From positions 1 to 64,000 of the forward strand of contig CAVQNH010000024.1 in NCBI GenBank assembly GCA_963713815.1: 64,000 bases of DNA, written 5' to 3'. Positions within the stretch are counted from its first letter, which is position 1, and each line of letters starts with the position of its first letter. The DNA is from RYN-230 sp963713815 (GTDB lineage Bacteria > Actinomycetota > Actinomycetes > Streptosporangiales > Streptosporangiaceae). A model generated the notes under the pieces. It did not search any database. It saw nothing but the letters and a program-made list of their open reading frames with translations, and was not told the DNA's origin. Both the position numbers and the translations under genes were made by a program. This document shows positions 18,746 to 27,154 of this stretch, one piece after another.

Positions 18746-19006
18746 ATGGTCGGGCTGGGCGTGGTGGGTCATATGCTGCGAAGCCGCCGCTTCTGTGAGC
18801 GGCTGATCGTCGGCGCCATCGTGCTGGGGGCGCTGCGAGGGCTGGGTCAGGAGAGTCGGGCCAGTAGCTTCGAGCGCCTGTCGGCCTGGAATAAGCGGCA
18901 GGTCCAGCTCCTTGAGCGCCAAGCTGAACGGCAGGCCATGCGCCTTGACCGCAAAGCTGGGCGCCTTGAGCGCAAAGCTAAACGGCAGGCCATGCGCCTT
19001 GCTTAA
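18746..19006 (+). CDS. Small hypothetical protein with a basic repeat tail
   Basis: 86 aa from ATG 18746 (MVGLGVVGHML); a start at 18560 would add an Arg-rich stretch with no protein-like pattern. One hydrophobic helix (LIVGAIVLGALRGL) is followed by a charged helical tail with internal repeats (ERQAERQAMRLDRKAGRLERKAKRQAMRL), encoded by imperfect DNA repeats. I do not recognise a family. It could be a membrane-anchored coiled protein or a non-genuine frame near the island edge. Confidence 0.4.
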   Translation: MVGLGVVGHMLRSRRFCERLIVGAIVLGALRGLGQESRASSFERLSAWNKRQVQLLERQAERQAMRLDRKAGRLERKAKRQAMRLA

Positions 19007-19115
19007 GGTCAAAGCTAAGGGCCAGCAGGGCCTAGAGGTAGGCAACGGACGGCCAGCTAGCAGCGGGTGCTAGTGAGCCGTCGGGCTGTTGGCGGGATGG
19101 CTGGTTATCCCGGTC

Positions 19116-19241
19116 ATCGTTCGAACAGCAACTGCCTTTGGCTGTTTCGCTTGCTGGTGACGTGCGTCGTTGCCGGTCTTCACAGCGCTGGGCTAGTTGT
19201 GCCTAAGCAGTAGGTCGCACGTTCGAGTCGCGCTCGAGGCG
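19116..19241 (+). repeat. Island boundary repeat (copy 3): conserved segment plus tRNA-Arg 3' half
   Basis: 19202-19241 repeats the tRNA-Arg 3' half with two G-to-A changes. AGCAACTGCCT at 19127-19137 matches the anticodon 5' half, and 64 nt lie between. The upstream part is clearly related to 13995-14087. Confidence 0.8.
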
Positions 19242-19469
19242 CTCACGTTCTGTCGCGGTCAGAAGGTTCCCGTCAGGGTTAAATCGGGGTTTTCCCTTAT
19301 GGGCAGGGGCTGGCTCGGACCGTCAGACTGGTTCATGCAGCCAGGCAACTGACGAAGGGGCACCCAACCGCCCAGGTACTCATCGCGCCGGCGCTGCGCC
19401 TAGCCCTGAAACGGACAGGCTATCTGTCTCGGATATCGGAAGTGATCTGCAGAGAAAGCCGGTACAGCC

Positions 19470-19926
19470 ATGCATGAAGACAACGAGGGCCGCCTTGACG
19501 CGGCCGAGCAGCTCGCCGAACACAACCCCCACGCCGCCGCCGAAGCCTTCTCAGCCATCGCCTGCGACCAAGAAGCTGGCGACGAGGTGCGCCTGTCCGC
19601 CGCCGAGCAGCTCGCGCGCCGTCGACCCCCAGGCCGCCGTCAAAGCCTTCTCCGCTATCGCTCGCGACGGAGAGGTTGGCGACGAGGTGCGCCTGTCCGC
19701 CGCCGAGCAGCTCGCCGCGGTTGACCCGCGCGCTGCCGCCCCGGCCTGCCTGGCCATCGCCTGCGACGGAGAGGTCGGTGATGAGGTGCGCCTGTCCGCC
19801 GCCGAGCAGCTCGCTGCGGTTGACCCGCGCGCTGCCGCCCCGGCCTGCCTGGCCATCGCCCGAGACGAAGAGGTCGGTGACGAGGTGCGCCTGTCCGCTG
19901 CGCAGCTCGCGGCGCTCGACCCCAGC
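19470..19926 (+). pseudogene. HEAT-like 28-residue repeat protein remnant
   Basis: From ATG 19470 the frame encodes four copies of a 28-aa unit: DPRAAAPACLAIARDEEVGD followed by EVRLSAAEQLAAV. The frame changes near 19612 after the first copy, and the array ends in unrelated sequence after about 19926. The DNA copies (84 bp) are almost identical, so the array expanded recently. Similar helical repeats occur in large actinobacterial STAND or effector proteins; here only a fragment is left. Confidence 0.55.
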
Positions 19927-19957
19927 GTGAGCCGTCGAACTCCCACCGGTACATGCT

Positions 19958-20293
19958 TCAGACGCCGTACTGTGCGCGGATCTCTTCTCTGCTTATGCGG
20001 TCCTCGGGAGGCGGCGGCCCTTCGTGCTGGTACCGCTCGATGCGGGCCAGGAACTCGCGCTGGGCGTCGGGGTCGCGCCAGGCGTCGGCCTCGAACCACC
20101 AGCGCCGGACCGTCTCTAGCAGGGGCGCGAGGTCGTCGTGCTCGCGAGCCTGCTCGAAAGCAGCGTCCAGCTCGCCGTCGTAGCGCCGCAGCACTTCGGG
20201 GTCGGCATTGGCGGCCAGGACGGCGCGGATCGCGGCCGGCGTACAGGCGGGCCGGGCCATGACCTGGGGATTGCTGGCATGCGATGAGGTCAT
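19958..20293 (-). CDS. DUF6247 family protein
   Basis: 111 aa from ATG 20293 with GGGAG 5 nt upstream. The pattern is AIRAVLAANADPEVLRRYDGELDAAFEQAREHDDLAPLLETVRRWW, then WRDPDAQREFLARIERYQ and a C-terminus EDRISREEIRAQYGV, typical of DUF6247. These short helical proteins are common in actinomycetes and often lie by small RelE-like genes, so an antitoxin-like role is possible; no toxin partner is adjacent here. Confidence 0.7.
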   Translation of the reverse strand: MTSSHASNPQVMARPACTPAAIRAVLAANADPEVLRRYDGELDAAFEQAREHDDLAPLLETVRRWWFEADAWRDPDAQREFLARIERYQHEGPPPPEDRISREEIRAQYGV

Positions 20294-20676
20294 CAGGAGC
20301 TCCCGGCGGGTCAGGGGTCCAGCGGATCTGGGTGCAGCCCAGCATAGGCACGACGACCGACAATGCCCCCGCGAGCGAGGAAGACGTCGAACGGGGGAAC
20401 GTCCCCGCCCGCGGTTGAAGATCGTTCAGGGAGCAACTGCCTTTGGCTGTTCCGCTTCGCGGGGACGTGCGGTCCGTGGCTGCCGGTCAGCTACATTGAG
20501 TAATCGCGAGCTACGCGAACGGCATTAGTTCCCGTTGTGACGGCGGAGCATGACGACCATGGCCAGAACGCACGCCGCGCTCAGTCCTGCGCCGAGGACC
20601 AGGAACGCCGCACGTACGGATTGAAAGGGGGATGGGGAAACCGGACCGCCCAGCGACACCGGCGCCCTGATTACCA
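20294..20676. repeat. Spacer holding the third boundary-type repeat (20419-20485)
   Basis: 20419-20485 repeats the segment that precedes the tRNA 3' halves at 14.0 and 19.1 kb, including GAGCAACTGCCTTTGGCTGT, but the tRNA 3' half is not recognisable after it. Otherwise no gene is visible. It may be the outer edge of a third, decayed island. Confidence 0.6.
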
Positions 20677-21243
20677 ATGGTCAGTGAGGAGAGGGACGGC
20701 AGGATCTGGCGTGCAGGGACCGATGCCGAGGTCGCCTGGATCGCCGGGGGCACTGTTGTTGACCGGACCATCACCAGCGCCATCCCGCCGGTCTTCGAGG
20801 CTTACGCCACGATCGTGCTGCCCCCTGGAGGTCAGGGACAGGACGTGCACGACCGGGCTGTGCTCGGTCTGCTGGGCGAGCAGTCGGCAGGCCAGCCGTG
20901 GTGGCTGGGCTATCTCGACACCGGCGCCGATGACATCGTCTTCCTTGACGTGCCGATGGTGACCCTGTACTCGGGATGGCATTACGTGCTCGTAGAGGCC
21001 GGGCCAGAGCAGGCGGCCACGTGGCGCAGGAGCGGACCCTGGTCGTTCTGGAAGGGTGCCCTGCCCAACTTGATGTTCCCCGCCGATCGTTCGTGGCTGG
21101 CGTCCACGCTGTGGGATGACGACTGGACCTGCATCGGCGGACCGGCCACGCTCGTGAGCAACTTCCTGCGCCACCCCGATCTGGTGGCGAGGCAGGTTGC
21201 CCTGGGTGAGGACGCAACGCCACCAGGCCACCAGGCATTTTGA
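20677..21243 (+). CDS. Hypothetical protein
   Basis: 188 aa from ATG 20677, with good coding character: EVAWIAGGTVVDRTITSAIP, a segment PVFEAYATIVLPP, and WWLGYLDTGADDIVFLD. It contains many Trp residues (WKGALPNLMFPADRSWLASTLWDDDW) and no signal peptide or membrane helix. Similar proteins of about 190 aa are found in actinomycetes without an assigned function. It stands alone and is followed by a hairpin at 21303-21333. Confidence 0.7.
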   Translation: MVSEERDGRIWRAGTDAEVAWIAGGTVVDRTITSAIPPVFEAYATIVLPPGGQGQDVHDRAVLGLLGEQSAGQPWWLGYLDTGADDIVFLDVPMVTLYSGWHYVLVEAGPEQAATWRRSGPWSFWKGALPNLMFPADRSWLASTLWDDDWTCIGGPATLVSNFLRHPDLVARQVALGEDATPPGHQAF

Positions 21244-21302
21244 TGATGCACCCGCGCGCCCAGGCACCAGGGCTCACGGGTCGATCACGATGGCGCAGGG
21301 CT

Positions 21303-21333
21303 CGGCATGCCGGCGCCCCCAGCCGGCATGCCG
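21303..21333. terminator. Hairpin, possible terminator
   Basis: CGGCATGCCGG pairs with CCGGCATGCCG around an 8-9 nt loop, 60 nt after the preceding gene. There is no T run, as is usual for high-GC actinobacteria. Confidence 0.45.
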
Positions 21334-21334
21334 G

Positions 21335-21796
21335 GCTCTCAGATAGATGCACCGGGCACGCCGTCAGGTTGCATGGCGGGGGCTTTCAATTTCCGGCAGG
21401 CCCCCCGGCAGCCCTGCTGCCGTCAGGAACCGACCTCAATGGGGGTACGCCACATACTCGTTTGATCCGCTGCTGCCGGGAGATCTGACGCCACGTCTGC
21501 GGGGAACTGCCTGAGGACCCGTACGCCCTCCCACACCAGTGCACCCGGGTGGAGGCGCTCCGGCCGCTCATGCCAGCAATCCATTTTCATCGCGTAATTG
21601 TGAAGAGCAAAGTGCATAGTCGATGTGCCCGCTTCTCAAGGTCGCTATAGCCGACGCGATCGCGTTCATCGGCTGCGACATCGGCCAGGTCACTGGCGTC
21701 GGGTTGGCCGTATGGACGGATGGTGACTTTCACCCGATCTTCGCGGCCCCCAACCTCGACCTCGGAGGACAAGTGTGAGCACAATAGCAAGCACGG
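21335..21796. other. Spacer, at most one weak small frame
   Basis: A minus-strand frame ending at 21587 (best start GTG near 21730, VKVTIRPYGQPDASDLADV) could encode about 48 aa but has no good ribosome binding site or family. The rest shows nothing. Confidence 0.35.
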
Positions 21797-22219
21797 TTGT
21801 TGAGCCAGCCGTTATCCGGGCTGGCTCCTGCCCTGCGGGATCTCCCGGGTTGCGGCGTGAAGCCCCTCGGGGGTGGTTTCTTCGTGCTCCACTTGCGGCC
21901 ACTGGCCAGTGCCGAGGACCAGTCGGTAATCGTCACGTTTCCTGACGAGATCGATCTGGCCAACGCTGACCACGTCGGCGACAGGCTGGCCGCCGCCTGC
22001 AGACCTGGAGTCACGAGAGTCGTCGCAGATCTCACCCGCACTTGCTTCTGTGACGCCCGCGGCGCCCGCATGCTCGCCCGGGCCCACTGCACCGCCTTGG
22101 GCAACGGCACCGAATTGCGCTTCGTCATCCCGGATCCGTGGGTCCAGGAGGTGCTGCAGGTCGCCGGTGTAGCCCGCCTGCTGGACATCTATCCCAGCCT
22201 GAATCAGTCCTTGCTTTAA
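21797..22219 (+). CDS. STAS domain protein, anti-anti-sigma-like
   Basis: Up to 140 aa from TTG 21797; the domain itself starts near VIVTFPDEIDLANADHVGDRL, so a later GTG (21857) is possible. The STAS fold continues with VTRVVADLTRTCFCDARGARML, LRFVIPDP and VLQVAGVARLLDIYPS. In true SpoIIAA/RsbV proteins the position after FxD is a phosphorylated Ser (DSSG); here it is Ala-Arg (DARG). The protein could therefore bind a partner without RsbW-type phosphoregulation. It is unlinked to the SigF-RsbW genes at 62.2-63.6 kb. Confidence 0.8.
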   Translation: MLSQPLSGLAPALRDLPGCGVKPLGGGFFVLHLRPLASAEDQSVIVTFPDEIDLANADHVGDRLAAACRPGVTRVVADLTRTCFCDARGARMLARAHCTALGNGTELRFVIPDPWVQEVLQVAGVARLLDIYPSLNQSLL

Positions 22220-22316
22220 GGTCCGCGTCCGGCTGCCGCCATGCCCTGCGCCATGCCCTGCCGCCAGGTCCGATACCCGCCAGCATCGGCGAGGGGCGCC
22301 CGGCAGGCTGGGATGC

Positions 22317-22802
22317 ATGGTCACCGACGCGATCACCAGGACGCTTGTCTTCGAGCCCATCCCCGCCGCTGAACTGGACCGGATCAGGGCCGCCGGGCAG
22401 GACGAGGCCGGCAACCCGCTCACCCCTCAGGCGGATCCCGAGGGCGGCGATCCCCTGCGCTGCTGCCTCCGCGAGACCCGCCCCGGCGAGGAGGTGCTGC
22501 TCATCGCTTACACACCGCCTGGCACCAGCGGCGCCTACGCCGAACGCGGACCCGTGTTCGTTCACGCCGATCCCTGCGAGGGGTACGCGACCCCGCACCG
22601 CTACCCGCCGGGGCTAAGCCACCGCCAGCAGGTCGTGCGGGCCTATGACCAGGCCGGGCGTATCGCTGACGGCATCCTGGCCAGCGACGGCGAGCAGGCC
22701 ACGGCCGTCATCCAGGAGTTGCTGGCCCGGCCGGACGTCACGGTCGTGCACCTGCGCAACGTCGGCTGGGGGTGCTACAACTTCGCGGTCCGCGCCGGCT
22801 GA
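22317..22802 (+). CDS. DUF1203 domain protein
   Basis: 161 aa from ATG 22317. The pattern is FEPIPAAELDRIRAAGQDEAGNP, DPLRCCLRETRPGEEVLLIAYTP, the hallmark GPVFVHADPCEGY, and HLRNVGWGCYNFAVRAG at the end, matching DUF1203. The family's function is unknown. It is probably cytosolic. It is monocistronic and converges with the SRPBCC gene at 22846. Confidence 0.88.
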   Translation: MVTDAITRTLVFEPIPAAELDRIRAAGQDEAGNPLTPQADPEGGDPLRCCLRETRPGEEVLLIAYTPPGTSGAYAERGPVFVHADPCEGYATPHRYPPGLSHRQQVVRAYDQAGRIADGILASDGEQATAVIQELLARPDVTVVHLRNVGWGCYNFAVRAG

Positions 22803-22845
22803 CCGTTACGCCGCAGGGTCTGGTGCCTATCGCTGGCCTGGCCGG

Positions 22846-23304
22846 CTAACGGGCCTCGACGAGTCTGGCCAGGTTTTCCAGGGCCATCCGGGTGCCGGTC
22901 TCGTTGTCGGCCGGGGGGACGCTGTCGGGAATCTGCTCATGCACGATGGCGACCTCGGTGCCGCCGTCCGCGTCGGTCAGTGTGGTCGTCATCGTCATCT
23001 CGCCGCGCAGCCCGGGATTCTCGCTCTCGAACTCGAACACCTCGACGACCTGCTCGTCGGGCACGAGCCTGGCGAAGTGGCCGTGGTACGTGTCGGTCTG
23101 CTGGGCGGACTTGCCGGTGCTGGTCGGGGCGTCGTAGGTGAGGGACACGCGGAACGAGCCGCCTTCGCGGGCGTCGAACTCATGCACCTGGCTGCTCATG
23201 CCGGCCGGTACCCGCCACTGCGCGATCGCACCGGGATCCAGGAGTGCCCGGTACACATCTGACCGCGGAGCGTTCACATGCTGGGAGATCCGTGTCGAAT
23301 ACAT
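22846..23304 (-). CDS. SRPBCC (AHSA1-like) domain protein
   Basis: 152 aa from ATG 23304. The START/SRPBCC pattern is present: ISQHVNAPRSDVYRALLDPGAIAQWRVPAGM at the N-terminus, EGGSFRVSLTYD, FARLVPDEQVVEVFEFE, and TEVAIVHEQIPDSVPP with the C-terminal helix. These proteins bind hydrophobic ligands; many actinobacterial forms are uncharacterised. A second member, paired with an ArsR regulator, lies at 31748-32230. Confidence 0.88.
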   Translation of the reverse strand: MYSTRISQHVNAPRSDVYRALLDPGAIAQWRVPAGMSSQVHEFDAREGGSFRVSLTYDAPTSTGKSAQQTDTYHGHFARLVPDEQVVEVFEFESENPGLRGEMTMTTTLTDADGGTEVAIVHEQIPDSVPPADNETGTRMALENLARLVEAR

Positions 23305-23335
23305 GTGCCAATACTAGGGAAACCGCCTTCGGTGG

Positions 23336-23574
23336 CTAGAGGTCCGCGATGACCCGGCCGTCGCCGCGGACCGGGCCCCAGACGGTGGAGTTGTCGTCGT
23401 ACGTCCAGGTCAGGAGCAGGACGGGGCAAGGCGGGCCAGGTAGGCCCGGCCCGTCTCGCCCGTCTCGCCCGCCTTGCGCAGCGCCTTCCAGCCGTCACGC
23501 TGCGGCCCGGGTGCGGCCGCCGCCCGCTTCGCCAGCGCGGGCATGACGGGTCCGGCGTCGAGCGTGCAGCCCAT
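23336..23574 (-). pseudogene. Frameshifted small gene downstream of the SnoaL-like gene
   Basis: It starts 3 nt after the SnoaL-like stop (ATG 23574, MGCTLDAGPVMPALAKRAA). The first frame stops near 23418, but the next frame continues as VLLLTWTYDDNSTVWGPVRG to a TAG at 23336, so one base was gained or lost near 23425. I do not recognise the family. Its position indicates co-transcription with the SnoaL-like gene. Confidence 0.45.
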
Positions 23575-23577
23575 AGC

Positions 23578-23940
23578 TCAGTACTCGGCCGGTCGGTTGA
23601 AGATCACGGCCAGGCTGACGATCTTGCCGTCCCGGACGCTGAAGTAGTTCGACAGGACGACGTCGTCGGGCAGGCCGGTCTTGTCGAACTCGCCGGTGTA
23701 GGACCCGCGCACGATCGTGTCGCCGTAGTGGTCCAGTACCTCGCGGACCTCGATCTGGACCTTGTCGCCGACCATTTCCTTCTCTGCCCAGCGGCGGATC
23801 GCGTCGCTGCCGCTGAACTCGCGGCGGGCGTCGTTGACGTAGGCGTCGTCGGCGAACGTGGCCATGATGGCGTCGATGTCCAGCGCGTTGACCCCGGCGA
23901 TGTGGTCGGCGATGACCCCGGTCAGCTCGGTGGCGTGCAT
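23578..23940 (-). CDS. SnoaL-like/NTF2 fold protein
   Basis: 120 aa from ATG 23940 with GGAGGAGAAC upstream. The cone-shaped NTF2 fold is indicated by ADHIAGVNALDIDAIMATFADDAYVND, DAIRRWAEKEM, VLDHYGDTIVRGSYTGEFDK and SNYFSVRDGKIVSLAVIFNRP. Members are isomerases, hydrolases or simple binding proteins; the substrate is unknown. It is divergent from the MerR regulator gene at 24072, which may control it. Confidence 0.85.
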   Translation of the reverse strand: MHATELTGVIADHIAGVNALDIDAIMATFADDAYVNDARREFSGSDAIRRWAEKEMVGDKVQIEVREVLDHYGDTIVRGSYTGEFDKTGLPDDVVLSNYFSVRDGKIVSLAVIFNRPAEY

Positions 23941-24040
23941 GGTGTTCTCCTCCCTCGGTGACCCGGCCCTCGTGGCCGGGCACTACTCACGCTCGCGGCT
24001 GCCGCAGGGGGATGGTCAACACCGGATATCGGGCGTGACT

Positions 24041-24055
24041 CTCCCCCCAGGGGAG
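24041..24055. promoter_or_regulatory. MerR-type operator dyad
   Basis: CTCCCC-CCA-GGGGAG lies between the divergent SnoaL-like and MerR genes. It matches the tight GC dyads within the long promoter spacers bound by MerR-family activators in actinomycetes. Confidence 0.55.
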
Positions 24056-24071
24056 GATGCAGACTCGTGTC

Positions 24072-24911
24072 ATGCAGAACCGCCTGGCCATCGGGGACTT
24101 CGCCCGCGCGACGCACATGAGCGTGAAGACGCTGCGCTATTACCACCGGGTCGGCTTGCTGGAGCCCGCCGACGTGGATCCCGACACGGGCTACCGCCGC
24201 TACACCACCGGGCAGATCCCGGCCGCGCAGATCATCCGGCGCTTCCGCGATCTGGACATGCCCGTCAACGAGGTCCGGCAGGTCCTGGCCGCGCCGGACC
24301 TCGAGACCCGCAACGAGCTCATCGCGGCTCACCTGAACCGGCTGGAAGAAGGGCTGACCCGCACGCAGACCGCGGTGTCGTCGCTGCGGGACCTGCTGGC
24401 CCGCCCGTCCCCGCCGGAGCTGGCCGACATCGGCCGGCGACGCGTGGAGGCCGCACCCGCCGCCGCGATCAGCGAGGCGCTGGACATCGAGGACGCCGGG
24501 TCCTGGTACCAGGGGGCGCTCGGCGAGCTCTACGCCACCATGGACGCCCAGAACCTGTCGCCGGAGGGTCCCAGCGGCGGCATCTTCGCGACCGAGCTGT
24601 TCTCGCACGGGCTGGGCCAGGCCACCATCTTCGTGCCGTGCACCGGGACGCTGCGGCCCACGGGCCGGGTGACGTCGCTGGTCGTGCCGCCGGCCGAGCT
24701 GGCCACCATCGTCCACCCCGGCCGGGACACCGGCATCGACCGCGCCTACGGCTCACTGGCCACGTACGTGACCCAGCACGCGCTGGCCGTGGACGGGCCG
24801 ATCCGCGAGTACTACCTGGTCGGCCGCCATGACACCGCGGACGCGTCGCAGTGGCGCACGCAGGTCTGCTGGCCGATCTTCCACACCGGCCCGGAGCCTG
24901 AGGACCCCTAG
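24072..24911 (+). CDS. MerR family transcriptional regulator with GyrI-like effector domain
   Basis: 279 aa from ATG 24072 (MQNRLAIGDFARATHMSVKTL); an ATG at 24057 adds 5 residues and overlaps the operator. The N-terminal HTH_MerR (IGDFARATHMSVKTLRYYHRVGLL) is followed by the dimerisation helix (HLNRLEEGLTRTQTAVSSL) and a C-terminal GyrI-like ligand domain (about 150-275). Such regulators sense small hydrophobic compounds. Divergence from the SnoaL-like gene suggests local control. The 3' end runs into a tandem repeat. Confidence 0.9.
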   Translation: MQNRLAIGDFARATHMSVKTLRYYHRVGLLEPADVDPDTGYRRYTTGQIPAAQIIRRFRDLDMPVNEVRQVLAAPDLETRNELIAAHLNRLEEGLTRTQTAVSSLRDLLARPSPPELADIGRRRVEAAPAAAISEALDIEDAGSWYQGALGELYATMDAQNLSPEGPSGGIFATELFSHGLGQATIFVPCTGTLRPTGRVTSLVVPPAELATIVHPGRDTGIDRAYGSLATYVTQHALAVDGPIREYYLVGRHDTADASQWRTQVCWPIFHTGPEPEDP

Positions 24912-24912
24912 G

Positions 24913-25002
24913 CAGGCCAGCTCCCAGGCAAGCCAGCCCCCGGGCAGGCCAGCTCCCCGGGCAGGCCAGCTCCCCAGGCAGGCCAGCTCCTCAGGCAGGT
25001 CA
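24913..25002. repeat. Intergenic GC minisatellite
   Basis: Five imperfect units of about 16-17 bp with the core GCAGGCCAGCTCCC lie between the convergent MerR and MocR genes. They end at the MocR stop codon. Confidence 0.7.
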
Positions 25003-26566
25003 GCCGCGCGCGGTATCGGTGAGCACGGCCATCAGCCGGGCCACGGCGCCGGTGAAGGCGTGCTCGGGCGGGGTGGCGTACCCGATGACCAGCGCCGGCC
25101 GGTGCGGGCCGGATTCGGCGCAATAGGCACTGAGCCCCTCGAGGGCCAGGTCGTGCCGGGCCGCGGCCCGGGCGATGATCTCGTCCTCGTCCAGGCCGGG
25201 CGGCAGTTCCAGCCGCGCGTGCAGGCCGGCGGCGATCCCGGTGACCCGCGCCTGCGGGACATGCCGCCGCACCGCCGCGACGAGGTGGTCCCGTCGCCGC
25301 CGGTAGGCCAGCCGGGAGCGGCGCACCTGCCGGTCGTAAGCCCCGGAGTTAAGGAACTCGGCCAGCGTGAGCTGGTCGAAGCTGCTGGAATGCCGGTCGG
25401 TCCGGGCCTTGGCCGCGGCGACCTCGTCCACCAGGTGGGCGGGCACTACGAGCCAGCCGAGCCGCAGCCCCGGCGCCAGGCTCTTGCTGGCCGTCCCGGC
25501 GTAGATGACGTGCTCCGGGGCGTGGGCCTGCATGGCCCCGACTGGCTGGCGGTCGTACCGGAATTCGCCGTCGTAGTCGTCCTCGATCAGCAGCCCGCCG
25601 GTCTGGGCCGCCCACTCGATGGCCTGCGCCCGCCTCCTGGGCCCGAGCACGCCGCCCAGCGGGAACTGGTGGGCGGGGGTGAGCAACGCCGCATCTGCGC
25701 CATCGAGCCCCGGCGTCGGCGAGCCCGCCCGCGCCATCGAGCCCGCCCGCGTCGGCGAGCCCGCCCGCGTCGGCGAGCCCGCCCGCGCGAGCGGGGACGC
25801 CGCTGAGGACGGCACCGGGCCCGTCGAGGACGGCGCCGCCGTCGTCCACGGGCAGCATCCGGAGGCGCAGCCCGTGCCCGGCCGCGATGCCGCGCAGGTG
25901 AGCCAGGCCGTAGGCCTCCACGGCCAGGGTCGCGGCGCCCCGGGCCCGCAGCACCTGGCAGATGAGGCCGAGACCCTGGGTGAATCCCGAGCAGACCACG
26001 ATCCGGTCGGGACTCACCCGCACGCCGCGCGCCCGGGCCAGGTACCCGGCCAGGGCCTGGTGCAGTTCCGGCCGGCCGCGGGCGTCCGGGGCGTTGCCGA
26101 ACGCCTCGGCCGGGGCGGCGTTCAGCGCCCGGCGCGCCGCCGCCAGCCAGCGGGAGCGGGGGAAGGCGGCCACGTCCGGCGATCCGGGGCGGAGGTCGTA
26201 GCGCAGCCGGCGGGCTGCCCCGGCTGGTGCGGGCCCGGCCTCGGCCGCCGGCGCCCGGCCGGCGACCCGGGTGACCGACCCCTGCCGGGCGACCAGCCAG
26301 CCCTCGGCGACCAGCTGCCCGTACACGTCGACCACGGTGTTACGGGCGACACCCAGGTCAGCGGCGAGCGAGCGGGACGACGGCAGGCGCAGCCCGGGGG
26401 CCAGCCGGCCGGAGCGGACCGCTTCCCGGAGCTGTGCCTCCAGGCTGGCCCGCACCCGCGGGCCGGTGCGGTCCAGGTGCAGGTCCACCCCGGAACTGGC
26501 CCGCCCGGCCGGCCCGGTCCCGGAACTGGTTCTCCCGGCCCTCGAATTGGCCCACGTTTCTGGCAT
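25000..26566 (-). CDS. MocR-type GntR/aminotransferase regulator, interrupted by a frameshifted repeat
   Basis: Starts at ATG 26566 (MPETWANSRAG). The N-terminal winged helix (RLPSSRSLAADLGVARNTVVDVY) leads into a fold-type I aminotransferase domain with YDLRPGSPDVAAFP, VCSGFTQGLGLICQ, and the PLP site TASKSLAPGLRLGW. The domain is split near 25690-25800 by about five 18-bp repeats (encoding ADAGGL/RAGSPT-like units), and the frame changes there; after the insert it continues LLTPAHQFPLGGVL. MocR proteins regulate PLP, GABA or amino-acid genes. The divergent AhpD-like gene is the likely neighbour target. Function may be lost if the frameshift is real. Confidence 0.8.
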
Positions 26567-26612
26567 GAAAGTGGAGCTTACTGGTGCGCCGCCCGCGCCG
26601 TAGGTTCGGGTT

Positions 26613-27128
26613 ATGGCACTTACCGACACCCACGAAGACACGACCACACCGCCTGAATTCACGATCCCGGTCCGGCTGGACTTCGACGCCCACGCGGCCG
26701 GGTTCGCCCGGGCCCTGGCCCAGCTGGACAAGGCGGCCACCAAGGAACTGGACCGGGTGGACTTCGATCCGCGGCTGCGCGAACTGGTCCGGGTCCGGGC
26801 GTCCCAGCTCAACGGCTGCGCCTACTGCATCGACATGCACACCAAGGACGCCCGCGCGGTCGGGGAGAGCGAGCAGCGGCTGTACGGCATCGCCGCCTGG
26901 CGGGACACGCCGTACTTCTCCGCCCGGGAGCGGGCCGCGCTGGCGTTCACCGAGGCGGTCACGCTGATGGCCGGCGACCACGTCCCCGACGCGGAGTACC
27001 AGGCCGTCGCGGCCTCCTACACCCCCGACGAGGTCGCGGCCCTCCTGGCCCTGATCATCGCGATCAACGCCTGGAACGCCGTCGGGGTGGCCACGCACGC
27101 CTGGACGCCTGGCAGCTACGAGCGCTGA
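26613..27128 (+). CDS. Carboxymuconolactone decarboxylase/AhpD-like protein
   Basis: 171 aa. The AhpD-type motif is present: LVRVRASQLNGCAYCIDMHTKDARAVGESEQRLYGI, with CxxC (CAYC) and the downstream His, then SARERAALAFTEAVTLMAGDHVPD. Proteins of this type reduce alkyl hydroperoxides as thiol peroxidases. It is divergent from the MocR regulator with only 46 bp between starts, so the two genes share a control region. A strong hairpin follows at 27155. Confidence 0.9.
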   Translation: MALTDTHEDTTTPPEFTIPVRLDFDAHAAGFARALAQLDKAATKELDRVDFDPRLRELVRVRASQLNGCAYCIDMHTKDARAVGESEQRLYGIAAWRDTPYFSARERAALAFTEAVTLMAGDHVPDAEYQAVAASYTPDEVAALLALIIAINAWNAVGVATHAWTPGSYER

Positions 27129-27154
27129 CCCAGGCGCGCCTCGCCCAACGGCCC

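Larger units (their letters stand above)
14125..19201. mobile_element. Integrated island 2, between attachment repeats 2 and 3
   Basis: About 5.1 kb bounded by tRNA-Arg 3'-half repeats. Its genes are unrelated: a phosphotransferase, an AT-rich membrane protein gene, a ClpN-like regulator, a toxin fragment, a glycosyltransferase, a DinB protein and a small hypothetical protein. Base composition changes abruptly at 15358-15590. No integrase, relaxase or replication gene is visible, so mobilisation would need help in trans. Confidence 0.55.

Noticed and set aside
24913..25002. CRISPR array
   Set aside because: Units are 16-17 bp, imperfect and without unique spacers; no cas gene is present.
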